Source: CAYXRS01 sp964636485 (lineage in GTDB: Bacteria > Gemmatimonadota > Gemmatimonadetes > Gemmatimonadales > Gemmatimonadaceae). Taken from it: 19,939 nucleotides of DNA. The notes under the pieces are model-generated. The model ran no database searches. It had not been told where the DNA came from and worked only from the letters and a program-made list of their open reading frames with translations. The translations under genes were made by a program, and so were the position numbers. Positions 1 through 6,498 of the stretch are shown one piece after another. The DNA lies in contig CAZWSO010000034.1 of the NCBI GenBank assembly GCA_964636485.1, forward strand, positions 1 to 19,939, written 5' to 3'. Position 1 is the first letter of the stretch. The number at the start of each line of letters is the position of its first letter.

Positions 1-439
1 GCAGCTCCGTCGCTACGTGCTTATGCAGGAGAGCGCAAATTTCGAGCGACCGGGGTCGCCGCTCGGTTAAAAGGTCCAGGAGGTGGTTCATAGTCCGCCC
101 CGAATCGACAATGTCCTCGACCAGGAGTATATGCTTGCCCTCGAGGACCGTTTCCGGGTCATAGACGAGCCGTACCGCACCACTGGACGTCATCGCCGTG
201 CCATAGCTCGCCGCCACGAGGAAATCGACCTGAAGAGGACGCTCGATCTGGCGCACGAGATCGCCGAGAAAAATGAAGCTCCCCTTCAGCAATCCCAGCA
301 CGAGCAGATCGCCATCGGGGTAACGACGGGTTATCTCGGCACCGAGCGAGCGCACACGTGCTGCGATCTGCTCGGCATCGAAGACGATGCGGCGTACGGC
401 TCGGCCATCGAGCCGCGGATCAGTTGCGGACACGCTCAC
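1..439 (-). CDS. hpt: Hypoxanthine phosphoribosyltransferase, C-terminus cut by window edge
   Basis: This gene makes a purine-salvage enzyme that joins hypoxanthine or guanine to PRPP, giving IMP or GMP in the cytoplasm. About 146 N-terminal codons are visible and the rest lies beyond base 1. The PRPP-binding loop VEDIVDSGRT falls at residues 107-116 (bases 92-121), and upstream the stretches GDLLVLGLLKGSFIF and VDFLVAASYG match the family. No ATG lies in frame near the start. The best starts are GTG at 439 or 433, both inside the last codons of tilS, so the genes overlap and are probably translationally coupled. The order tilS-hpt is common in bacteria and is often followed by ftsH, which may lie just outside the window. 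Identity is secure; the exact start is not. Confidence 0.93.
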   Translation of the reverse strand, partial: MSVSATDPRLDGRAVRRIVFDAEQIAARVRSLGAEITRRYPDGDLLVLGLLKGSFIFLGDLVRQIERPLQVDFLVAASYGTAMTSSGAVRLVYDPETVLEGKHILLVEDIVDSGRTMNHLLDLLTERRPRSLEICALLHKHVATEL

Positions 440-1763
440 AGGCGAATCGCACCACCGGCCTGCCGGACCGGGCGGTTGCCGCACTGCCGCGGCGGACCCC
501 AGGAACCCATTCGATCTGGTCGTCTACGAGGACGACCGGCCATCCACGACGTTCCGCGGCGTCGACGCCGGCGTTAGCGAAGAATCCCTTTACCCGGCGC
601 GGCGTCGTGCCGCCCTCCGGAACCATCCGGTCACCCGGTTGCCACGCGCGTACCGCAAGCCGGCTTCCGGCGGGCAGCTCCACCGACCAAAGCCCTGAGG
701 AGCTATCCACCCGGCGAAACAGCCACCGGTCGAACTTCAATCCATCCGTCAATGCCTGTTCCGCGCTTTCATTCGGCCGACCGGCACGCCGCAGACGCAA
801 CTCGTCGCGGTGCCGAACCACCTCGACGCCGCCGGATAGCTGAATACTGCCTCCCGACAGCCCCTCTGTAGTAAACGACGTGACGCGAACGGTTCCGCGC
901 CGGTCGAGGGTCACTCCTGCGCGCGCCGCCAAACTCTGCCAGATGAGTGCAAGTCCCTGTGAATCATAGCGAAGCAGCGCCTCTCGGGCAACGATGAGCA
1001 CGCCACCAGCCACCCGGTGCGGCACCGACTTCGTGACAAACGCATCCACCTCCTCGCGCAGGCCGGCAGCCCGCCGAGCCAGCGCCAACAGGTCAGCCGA
1101 AAGCTCGGGACGAGCCGTCACCAGGGCGGGAATGAGATCCAGACGTAAGCGATTGCGAAGAAAACGCCGCGAAAGGTTGGAGGGATCCTCTACCCACTCC
1201 AGCCGGTGCGCTGCCGCCCACGCAGCGACGGCGGCGCGTGAGCAGTCGATCATCGGTCGCGTAACGCCCGTGTTCGCGTACAGCGCCGCAAGTCCGCGTG
1301 CACCCGTATCGCGCAGGATACGCATCACCACTGTTTCAAGCTGATCGTCGCGCGTATGCGCCGTGGCGACTCGAGCACCGAGCCGTGCCGCATGCTCATG
1401 GAAGAAGGTCCACCGAACCTCTCGCAGCGCAGCTTCGGACCGCAGCGGGCGTTCGGCCCGGCCCCGGACCACGTCCCATCCGAGGGCGCTGGCGCGCGCC
1501 GCGGCGAGGGCGGCCGCCCTCGCTGCATGTGCGCCGGTGCCATGATCGAAGGTGGCAACCGCACCTACGATGTGAGGAGCAACCTTGGCGATCACATGCA
1601 TCATCACCATCGAATCGCGACCACCGGACACGGCAAGGAGCAGCGCCCGCTCGCCAGCTACCGCCGCGGCGACTTTCGCCTCTATCTCCGCCATGCCGGG
1701 ATCGTGGCTGCCTTGCACCATCGCCGTGCTCATGTCGTCTGGCCGACCTTCGCGCTTAGCCAT
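420..1763 (-). CDS. tilS: tRNA(Ile)-lysidine synthase TilS
   Basis: TilS uses ATP to attach lysine to C34 of the tRNA-Ile that reads AUA, changing both its charging and its codon specificity; this is an essential cytoplasmic step in most bacteria. The 447-residue product has the PP-loop SGGRDS at residues 46-51, a second motif AHTRDDQLET near 135-145, the DPSN...FLRNRLR segment, and a C-terminal domain with RAWQPGDRM and TPRRVKGFF. The length fits the family. The chosen ATG leaves a long N-terminal tail before the PP-loop, and the AAGGAGG upstream is about 18 bases away, which is too far for ideal spacing. Internal ATGs at residues 11, 15 and 24 are therefore possible real starts. It overlaps hpt at its 3' end and is divergent from the small membrane gene at 1805. 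Confidence 0.95.
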   Translation of the reverse strand: MAKREGRPDDMSTAMVQGSHDPGMAEIEAKVAAAVAGERALLLAVSGGRDSMVMMHVIAKVAPHIVGAVATFDHGTGAHAARAAALAAARASALGWDVVRGRAERPLRSEAALREVRWTFFHEHAARLGARVATAHTRDDQLETVVMRILRDTGARGLAALYANTGVTRPMIDCSRAAVAAWAAAHRLEWVEDPSNLSRRFLRNRLRLDLIPALVTARPELSADLLALARRAAGLREEVDAFVTKSVPHRVAGGVLIVAREALLRYDSQGLALIWQSLAARAGVTLDRRGTVRVTSFTTEGLSGGSIQLSGGVEVVRHRDELRLRRAGRPNESAEQALTDGLKFDRWLFRRVDSSSGLWSVELPAGSRLAVRAWQPGDRMVPEGGTTPRRVKGFFANAGVDAAERRGWPVVLVDDQIEWVPGVRRGSAATARSGRPVVRFACERVRN

Positions 1764-1804
1764 AGATTGTGCCGTAAGCTTCCTCCTTCAACCAGGGGTT
1801 GAAC

Positions 1805-1978
1805 TTGGAGACACAGGGACCACTTGGCACCTTGTGGGCCGGACTTGGCCTCAGTGCCTTCTACGTCGCGCTGATCTGGCTCAACGTCCTGCTCGGCGCC
1901 TTCCTCACACCGCTTTTCCTCATACCGGTCACGTGGTTCGTCGGTGGCAAACGCCGCCGGCACGCAGAGGGGCCGTAG
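1805..1978 (+). CDS. Small membrane protein, 57 residues, TTG start
   Basis: This short ORF lies between tilS and lemA on the lemA strand. It begins with TTG (METQGPLGTLW) and has AGGGG six bases upstream; a second in-frame TTG lies at 1799. Residues 9-46 are almost entirely hydrophobic, enough for one long or two short membrane helices, with LNVLLGAFLTPLFLIPVTW in the middle, and the tail GGKRRRHAEGP is basic, suggesting the C-terminus stays in the cytoplasm. The stop falls 39 bases before lemA, so it probably leads the lemA-htpX transcript. I do not recognise a family. The amphipathic ends, clean Shine-Dalgarno and operon position support a real gene, but no homology could be tested. Confidence 0.65.
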   Translation: METQGPLGTLWAGLGLSAFYVALIWLNVLLGAFLTPLFLIPVTWFVGGKRRRHAEGP

Positions 1979-2017
1979 CTTTCGGCACCCAGCCTGGAAT
2001 TATCTCCGGAGGTTCGC

Positions 2018-2599
2018 ATGGGCTTGATTCTGCTGCTCGTCGTCGTCGCCGCCATCACGTTCTGGGTCATCGGGGCATACAACAACCTGATCCGGCTGAA
2101 GAATCAGGTGTTGAACGCCTGGAAACAGATCGACGTGCAGCTCAAGCGCCGCTACGACCTGATCCCCAACCTGGTGGACACGGTGCGCGGCGCGATGCAG
2201 TTCGAGCGTGACACGCTGGAATCGGTGATCAAAGCGCGCAATCAGGCTATACAGGTCAGCGCGTCGAATGCCGGTGTGGCGGGCGTGGCCGCGGCCGAGA
2301 ATCAGCTCACCGCGGCTCTCGGCAAATTGTTCGCACTGGTGGAGGCATACCCGCAGCTCAAGGCGACCGGCAACGTCGCGCAGCTTCAGGAGGAGCTGAC
2401 ATCCACCGAGAACAAGATCGCTTTCGCGCGCCAGCACTACAACGACTCGGCCACACAGTATAACACCAAGCAGCAGCAATTCCCGACCAATCTCGTCGCG
2501 CCGCTCGCGCGTGCGACGCCGGCCGAGCTGTGGGAAATCACCGACGTGCAGGAGCGGAGCGTGCCACGAATCGATCTGTCGATGCGCCCGAGTCCGTGA
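2018..2599 (+). CDS. lemA: LemA family membrane protein
   Basis: LemA proteins are small inner-membrane proteins with one N-terminal helix and an alpha-helical cytoplasmic or periplasmic bundle; their biochemical role is not settled. Here residues 3-20 form the membrane helix, followed by the family signature YNNLIRLKNQVLNAWKQI and RRYDLIPNLVDTVRG. The length of 193 residues is normal. The ATG is preceded by CCGGAGG about six bases away, a strong ribosome site. The stop overlaps the GTG start of the M48 protease gene, so the two are very likely translated together; lemA next to an htpX-type protease is a recurring pairing in bacteria, suggesting a shared role in membrane protein quality control (inference). 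Confidence 0.95.
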   Translation: MGLILLLVVVAAITFWVIGAYNNLIRLKNQVLNAWKQIDVQLKRRYDLIPNLVDTVRGAMQFERDTLESVIKARNQAIQVSASNAGVAGVAAAENQLTAALGKLFALVEAYPQLKATGNVAQLQEELTSTENKIAFARQHYNDSATQYNTKQQQFPTNLVAPLARATPAELWEITDVQERSVPRIDLSMRPSP

Positions 2600-3648
2600 A
2601 CGGCTACGGCCCAAACCTGTTCGACCAGCAGGAGGCAAACCGCCGCCGGTCGCGCTGGCTGGTGATCGGATTCGTTCTTTTCTTCAGCTGGCTGGGGTTT
2701 GGCGGCGACCTGATCATCTGGCTCTGGGCCGGGGACGCTGATCCGGGCGGCTACCGGCACGGTTTCCCCTGGCTGGGGATCGTCATGACCCTCATCGCCG
2801 GCGGGATCGCTCGTCATGCGTGGAAGACCGGACCGGAAAAAGTGCTCTGGGCCACGGGCGCCCGCGAATTACTCGATCCGCAGAGCGATGATGAGCGCCG
2901 CTATGTAAATGTTGTAGAGGAGATGGCGGTGGCCTCCGGACTTCCTCGCCCCCGCATCTGGATCATCGAGGATCCGGACCCCAACGCCTTCGCCACGGGG
3001 CGCGATCCGCACAGCGCCAGCGTCGCAGTTACCACGGGCCTGCTCGCGATATGCTCGCGCGACGAATTGCAGGGTGTGGTGGCGCACGAGATGGGACACG
3101 TCAAGAACCTGGACGTGCGTCTCATGACGCTGCTCGCCGCCCTGGTCGGCGCCGTGGCACTCATCTCCGAAGGACTGGGGCGAACTTTACGAATGGGCGT
3201 GCATCTCGGCGGAGGCCGCCGGGGTGGCGCAGGCCGCAGTGCGGGTCGGAAGGGAGGCAACCTCGGGCCCCTGCTGATCATCCTGCTCGCCGTCTGGATC
3301 ATCAGCTGGATCCTCGCGCCAATAGTCACCCGCGTGCTCGCCCTCGGCGTCAGCCGCCGGCGCGAGTATCTCGCCGACGCCATGGCGGCACAGTTCACGC
3401 GCAACCCAATGGCGCTGGCAACTGCGCTCGAGAAGATCGAGGGCGCACACGGGCCCACTAGATCGATCCACCCCGGCAGTGCACACCTGTGCATCTCGGA
3501 CCCCGCCGGACGCAAGCTCAATCAGCGCGAGGGGCGACTGGCAGAATTTTGGGGCACGCACCCACCGATGAATCTGCGCATCTCTCGGCTGAAGGCGATG
3601 GCATTTCAGGATCAAAAGCGCGCCGGTACGTTCGCCGTCTCGACCTGA
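2596..3648 (+). CDS. htpX: HtpX-type M48 zinc metalloprotease
   Basis: This is a membrane-embedded zinc endopeptidase of the M48B/HtpX group, which in other bacteria degrades damaged membrane proteins. I chose the GTG at 2596 because it overlaps the lemA stop (GTGA) and gives a 350-residue protein; an upstream in-frame ATG at 2530 would lie deep inside lemA. The zinc motif HEMGH is at residues 164-168 and the third ligand is Glu257 in REYLADAMA. Hydrophobic segments lie near residues 21-44, 58-71, 174-191 and 224-243. Between the third and fourth is a Gly/Arg-rich linker (residues 203-222, GGGRRGGAGR...), longer than I would expect, presumably a cytoplasmic loop. The gene ends 220 bases before the convergent flotillin gene. 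Confidence 0.95.
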   Translation: MNGYGPNLFDQQEANRRRSRWLVIGFVLFFSWLGFGGDLIIWLWAGDADPGGYRHGFPWLGIVMTLIAGGIARHAWKTGPEKVLWATGARELLDPQSDDERRYVNVVEEMAVASGLPRPRIWIIEDPDPNAFATGRDPHSASVAVTTGLLAICSRDELQGVVAHEMGHVKNLDVRLMTLLAALVGAVALISEGLGRTLRMGVHLGGGRRGGAGRSAGRKGGNLGPLLIILLAVWIISWILAPIVTRVLALGVSRRREYLADAMAAQFTRNPMALATALEKIEGAHGPTRSIHPGSAHLCISDPAGRKLNQREGRLAEFWGTHPPMNLRISRLKAMAFQDQKRAGTFAVST

Positions 3649-3673
3649 CGCGATGTTCGGGTCCAAACCATAT

Positions 3674-3815
3674 CTAGCCGCTCTCGTAATGCCGCATATC
3701 TGAAGGCGTCAGTCGCGTGCGAAATCGACCGGTCGCGAGCAGCGCGACGGCGCCGCCAGCGGCTAGCGTTACGAACCCGGTGCCGAGAAGCGCGGATCGA
3801 TCTCATCAATATCAG
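3674..3815 (-). pseudogene. Possible frameshifted remnant of a small membrane protein
   Basis: Reading the minus strand below the flotillin stop, the frame from about 3793 to the TAG at 3674 gives a 39-residue hydrophobic peptide (ALLGTGFVTLAAGGAVALL..., ending RLTPSDMRHYESG). It has no ATG, GTG or TTG start. The adjacent upstream stretch (to about 3815) reads LSDIDEIDPRF in another frame, and a single-base shift near 3785-3790 would join the two into one plausible short protein. That second frame also lacks a start codon, because it opens within the terminator-like hairpin. It could be a decayed small gene or a coincidence of GC-rich sequence; I see no family match. Confidence 0.25.
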
Positions 3816-3816
3816 A

Positions 3817-3844
3817 CAGGCGGAGGCCGCCTGGCCTCCGCCTG
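3817..3844. terminator. Hairpin between convergent htpX and flotillin genes
   Basis: A perfect 11-base-pair inverted repeat (CAGGCGGAGGC, loop CGCCTG, then its exact complement) lies in the 220-base gap where htpX and the flotillin gene run into each other. The plus-strand side is followed by GCTTGTTATT and the minus-strand side by TCTGATATTG, both modestly T-rich in an otherwise GC-rich region. This fits a bidirectional intrinsic terminator, nearer to the flotillin stop than to the htpX stop. Confidence 0.7.
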
Positions 3845-3868
3845 GCTTGTTATTCGTGCGCCCCACCG

Positions 3869-5269
3869 TTAGCGCAGCTCGGCCGGATCAGCAGGATAGT
3901 TGACGGCCGCTGCCGGCACGCTCGCCGTTGCAGCCTTTCGTGCCGCCGCCTGAAGGACAGACTGGATATCGACACCGAAAGCCGAGCCCAGTCCCTCGAT
4001 GGTACGGAATGCGGCGTTCACCCGCTGGTTGGCAGCGTTGCCAACTCCATCGCCAGCGCCGCCGTCGAGCACTACCAGGCGGTCGATCTCGATCCCCTTC
4101 ACCGCCTCAATGGAGGTGGCGAGTAGCGCAGGAAGCTTCTCCGCCATGAATACCGCAAATCCCTGCTCCCCGGAATTTGCGATCTGCTCGTAGATGAGCC
4201 GCAGCACCTCCACCTGTGCCTTGCCGTTCTCGAGAATCGGTGCCGCCTCGGCGCGAGCCTGGGCCTCGGCCGCCTTGCGGTGCGCTTCGGCAGGCTCCAC
4301 GACATCGGCCACGAGACGCCGCCGCTGCAGCTCCACGCGCTGGCTCTCGAGCAGCTGCTGCGCCTCCACCTCTGCCCGCTGCGCTTCCACCTTTGCCACT
4401 CGCTCCGTGGTCTCAGCCTCACGGTTCAGGTTCGCCTGCCGGACACGCAGCTCGTTGCGGGCCTCCGCAATCTTCACGTCCGCTTGCGCCTGCGCTACTT
4501 CCGCCACGCGCCGCGCCTCGGCCTGACGCTGCAGCACTTCTGCCTCCATCTCCGCCTGAGTCACCTCGGCTACTCGCCGCGCCTCAGCCTGCCGCTGTCG
4601 GGTCTCGGCCTCGTTCTGCGCTTCCGCTATCTGCGCCGACTTGAGAATCTGCGACGTCTTTGCTCGACCGACAGCGGCCAGATATCCCACCTCGTCGGTT
4701 ACGTTCTGAATCTTGAGGGTATCGAGCTGGAGGCCAAGTTTCTGGAGATCCTGATCCGCCTCCTGCAGGAGCTCCGCGGCGAACTTCAGCCGGTCTTCGT
4801 TCACTTCCTCGGGCGTGAGTGTCGCAAGCACGCCGCGAAGGTTGGCCGACAGTGTTTCCTTGGCCAACGCTTCGATCTCCTGAACCCGCTTGCCGAGCAG
4901 GCGCTCGACACCATTGTTGAACGTGGCTTCAGGTTCCGATGCCAATTTCACGTTCCCTACCGCCTGCACAGACAGCGGAATGCCTCCCTTTGAGAACGCG
5001 TTCTGCACGCTGAGCTCGATCGGAATCGTCGCCAGCTGCATCCATTGAACCTCCTCGATGATCGGCACGCGCAGTGTGCGGCCGCCGATCACTGCCCGAT
5101 ACCCCACGCCCCGTCCGTCCTCGAGCTGTCGTTTCCGTCCCGTGATGATGGCGGCTGTGTTGGGCGGTACAATGACGACTAGCGACTTGATGGTTGCAAT
5201 GAGGGCGATAAGCGCCAGAACAACGACTACGGCCGCGGCAACCGGCCCGACGAAGGTGATGTCTTCCAT
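3869..5269 (-). CDS. floT: Flotillin-like SPFH-domain protein
   Basis: Flotillins are membrane-anchored scaffold proteins that oligomerise at ordered membrane patches. The 466-residue product has an N-terminal membrane helix (residues 8-33), an SPFH/PHB domain at about 34-200 (VIVPPNTAAIITGRK, LSVQAVGNVKLA), and a long Glu/Ala/Arg-rich coiled coil at about 205-350, followed by a flotillin C-terminal region. In the coiled coil the unit RQAEARRVAEV occurs twice, at residues 226-236 and 248-258. I chose the ATG at 5269 over an upstream ATG at 5335 because AGGAGAG sits about seven bases before it and because the upstream option overlaps the NfeD-like gene. It follows that gene by 28 bases, as in the yuaF-floT pair of Bacillus. 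The gene symbol is by family resemblance. Confidence 0.93.
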   Translation of the reverse strand: MEDITFVGPVAAAVVVVLALIALIATIKSLVVIVPPNTAAIITGRKRQLEDGRGVGYRAVIGGRTLRVPIIEEVQWMQLATIPIELSVQNAFSKGGIPLSVQAVGNVKLASEPEATFNNGVERLLGKRVQEIEALAKETLSANLRGVLATLTPEEVNEDRLKFAAELLQEADQDLQKLGLQLDTLKIQNVTDEVGYLAAVGRAKTSQILKSAQIAEAQNEAETRQRQAEARRVAEVTQAEMEAEVLQRQAEARRVAEVAQAQADVKIAEARNELRVRQANLNREAETTERVAKVEAQRAEVEAQQLLESQRVELQRRRLVADVVEPAEAHRKAAEAQARAEAAPILENGKAQVEVLRLIYEQIANSGEQGFAVFMAEKLPALLATSIEAVKGIEIDRLVVLDGGAGDGVGNAANQRVNAAFRTIEGLGSAFGVDIQSVLQAAARKAATASVPAAAVNYPADPAELR

Positions 5270-5297
5270 GCTGCTTCTCTCCTGGGGTGAATGCCGG

Positions 5298-5843
5298 TCA
5301 GTCCACTTCCGCCGGCAGCTCCTCGACGGGTGCAACGAGTGCCGCCCCGTTTTTCATGTCCACGATGACCACCGATGTCCACTGCTCCGGGGCAATCGCG
5401 CTTTCTTCGTGCCCGAATGGCCGAGCGAGCAGTTCGTGCCTCCGCCCCCCACGCAACACGGCCACCTTTCCGAGACCGCCGCCACCGATCGGTACCGTAA
5501 TCTGAGCGGGAAGACCGATGAAGCCGTGATCGCCCTCCCGCTCGCCCGAATCCGTGGCGCGGAGATAGCGGAACACCAGGCTGGCCACCCCGCTGATCGC
5601 GAAGCCCGCGGCGGCGGCGAGTAGCAGGGTGATTATTGGGCCGCCACGCCAGGCCAGCGTCAGCGCGGTACCTACGCCGCCAAAGGTGAATAGAAAATAG
5701 ATAAGCGACCGAAGCGACAGAACCTTGAACGCCTCGGCGAATCCCGTATCGACACCGACGTCGTGATCGCCGTGATCGCTGAACAGCGACACGGCGAGCA
5801 GGCCGCCACCCAGAACGAGCGCGAAGAGAAAGAGCTGGAGCAT
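5298..5843 (-). CDS. NfeD-like (YuaF/YqiJ-type) membrane protein
   Basis: NfeD-like proteins are the usual gene partners of SPFH proteins and are thought to help assemble or modulate flotillin patches. The 181-residue product has hydrophobic segments near residues 2-21, 46-64 and 68-91, then a soluble C-terminal part (about 105-175; GLPAQITVPIGGGGLGKVAV) that looks like the OB-fold domain of this family. It lacks the N-terminal ClpP-like protease domain of long NfeD proteins, so it is the short class. A His/Asp patch, DHGDHD at 23-28, sits just after the first helix and is unusual. No clear Shine-Dalgarno precedes the ATG. Assignment rests on topology plus the flotillin gene immediately downstream. 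Confidence 0.85.
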   Translation of the reverse strand: MLQLFLFALVLGGGLLAVSLFSDHGDHDVGVDTGFAEAFKVLSLRSLIYFLFTFGGVGTALTLAWRGGPIITLLLAAAAGFAISGVASLVFRYLRATDSGEREGDHGFIGLPAQITVPIGGGGLGKVAVLRGGRRHELLARPFGHEESAIAPEQWTSVVIVDMKNGAALVAPVEELPAEVD

Positions 5844-6007
5844 GCAAGACGGGGGATGAGACGACGGCCGGGATAGTGCCGCCTACGTTGTGGTCGCCGA
5901 CGGCGCAACGCAAGCACTCTCACACAGTCCCAGCCGCCATGTCCAATCCCTGCGCCCGGCGGACCGGTTATGACGGGGTAAACGGGGGGCTCCGCCCAGC
6001 CTGCGGT
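5844..6007. other. Intergenic stretch upstream of the nfeD-flotillin pair
   Basis: This stretch separates the 3' end of the aceBA region from the start of the NfeD-like gene and should carry the promoter of that pair. I see no convincing -35/-10 pair, no tRNA and no credible coding sequence in it; the long plus-strand reading frame crossing it has no family features and extends into the aceA remnant. Confidence 0.5.
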
Positions 6008-6030
6008 CCCCGCTCGAAGCGCGAGCGGGG
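6008..6030 (-). terminator. Hairpin after the aceA remnant
   Basis: A perfect 9-base-pair inverted repeat (CCCCGCTCG / CGAGCGGGG) with a 5-base loop begins 19 bases past the aceA stop. The minus-strand flank is not T-rich, so it is either a weak intrinsic terminator or an RNA-stabilising 3' hairpin. Its position right after the aceA terminal codon supports the view that the operon once ended here. Confidence 0.55.
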
Positions 6031-6048
6031 TTGCCCTGCAGCGGTTCG

Positions 6049-6498
6049 TTATGCGCCCGACGCTTTCTTGAACTGCGCCGCTTCTGTGGATCCATCGAGC
6101 GCGCCAGTGGACGCCGCTCCCGCGGTAATGGTCATGAGCACCCGGTCGAACTAACCGGTGCCCGCCTCCCGCTGGTGACGCGTAGCCGTGTAGCCATCGC
6201 TCTCCGCCGCAAACTCCTCAGCCTGCAGGCGCACGTAGGCGGGCTCGTCACGATATGCCTGCGCGAGCGAGTACGTGTGGTAGTTCACCAGGTGCCGGCG
6301 AGAGTGATGAACTGGAAGCGGTAGCCGAACGTGGCCAGCTCGCGCTGGAAGCGAACGGTGGTCTCGTCATCGAGATGCTTCTGCCAGGTTGAACGAAGGG
6401 CGAACAGTTGTACGCCAGCGAATCCCCCACTGCAGCTCTTCCTGGTTCCAGCGGGTTCGCAGTTGAGCAGCTTCCGTGGCGTCCTCTCGAGCACTCAT
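6049..6498 (-). pseudogene. aceA: Isocitrate lyase pseudogene (aceA), internally deleted and frameshifted
   Basis: Isocitrate lyase splits isocitrate to glyoxylate and succinate, the first step of the glyoxylate shunt. Only the two ends survive, about 450 bases against about 1,300 for an intact gene. The first 24-28 codons (MSAREDATEAAQLRTRWN...) are in frame from an ATG overlapping the aceB stop (ATGA). At about 6419-6427 the sequence jumps to the C-terminal third: LAYNCSP, then, after extra bases at about 6397 and 6387, QKHLDDETTVRFQREL and GYRFQFITLAG; then about four bases are missing near 6290 and the frame shifts again to NYHTYSLAQAYRDEPAYVRL and GYTATRHQREAGTG. A nonsense TAG at 6151-6153 replaces the Tyr of the conserved GTGYFD, followed by FDRVLMTITAG and STGALDGSTEAAQF up to the TAA at 6049. 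The catalytic middle, including the KKCGH region, is gone, so no active enzyme can be made. Confidence 0.9.

Noticed and set aside
4512..4617. Near-identical repeats inside the flotillin gene that could suggest a repeat array
   Set aside because: They encode the tandem RQAEARRVAEV units of the coiled coil and are part of the protein, not a separate repeat element or CRISPR.
4280..4993. A 237-residue Leu-rich frame opposite the flotillin coiled coil
   Set aside because: The Leu/Arg repeats are the complement of the Glu/Ala/Arg coiled-coil codons; no independent start signal or domain is visible.
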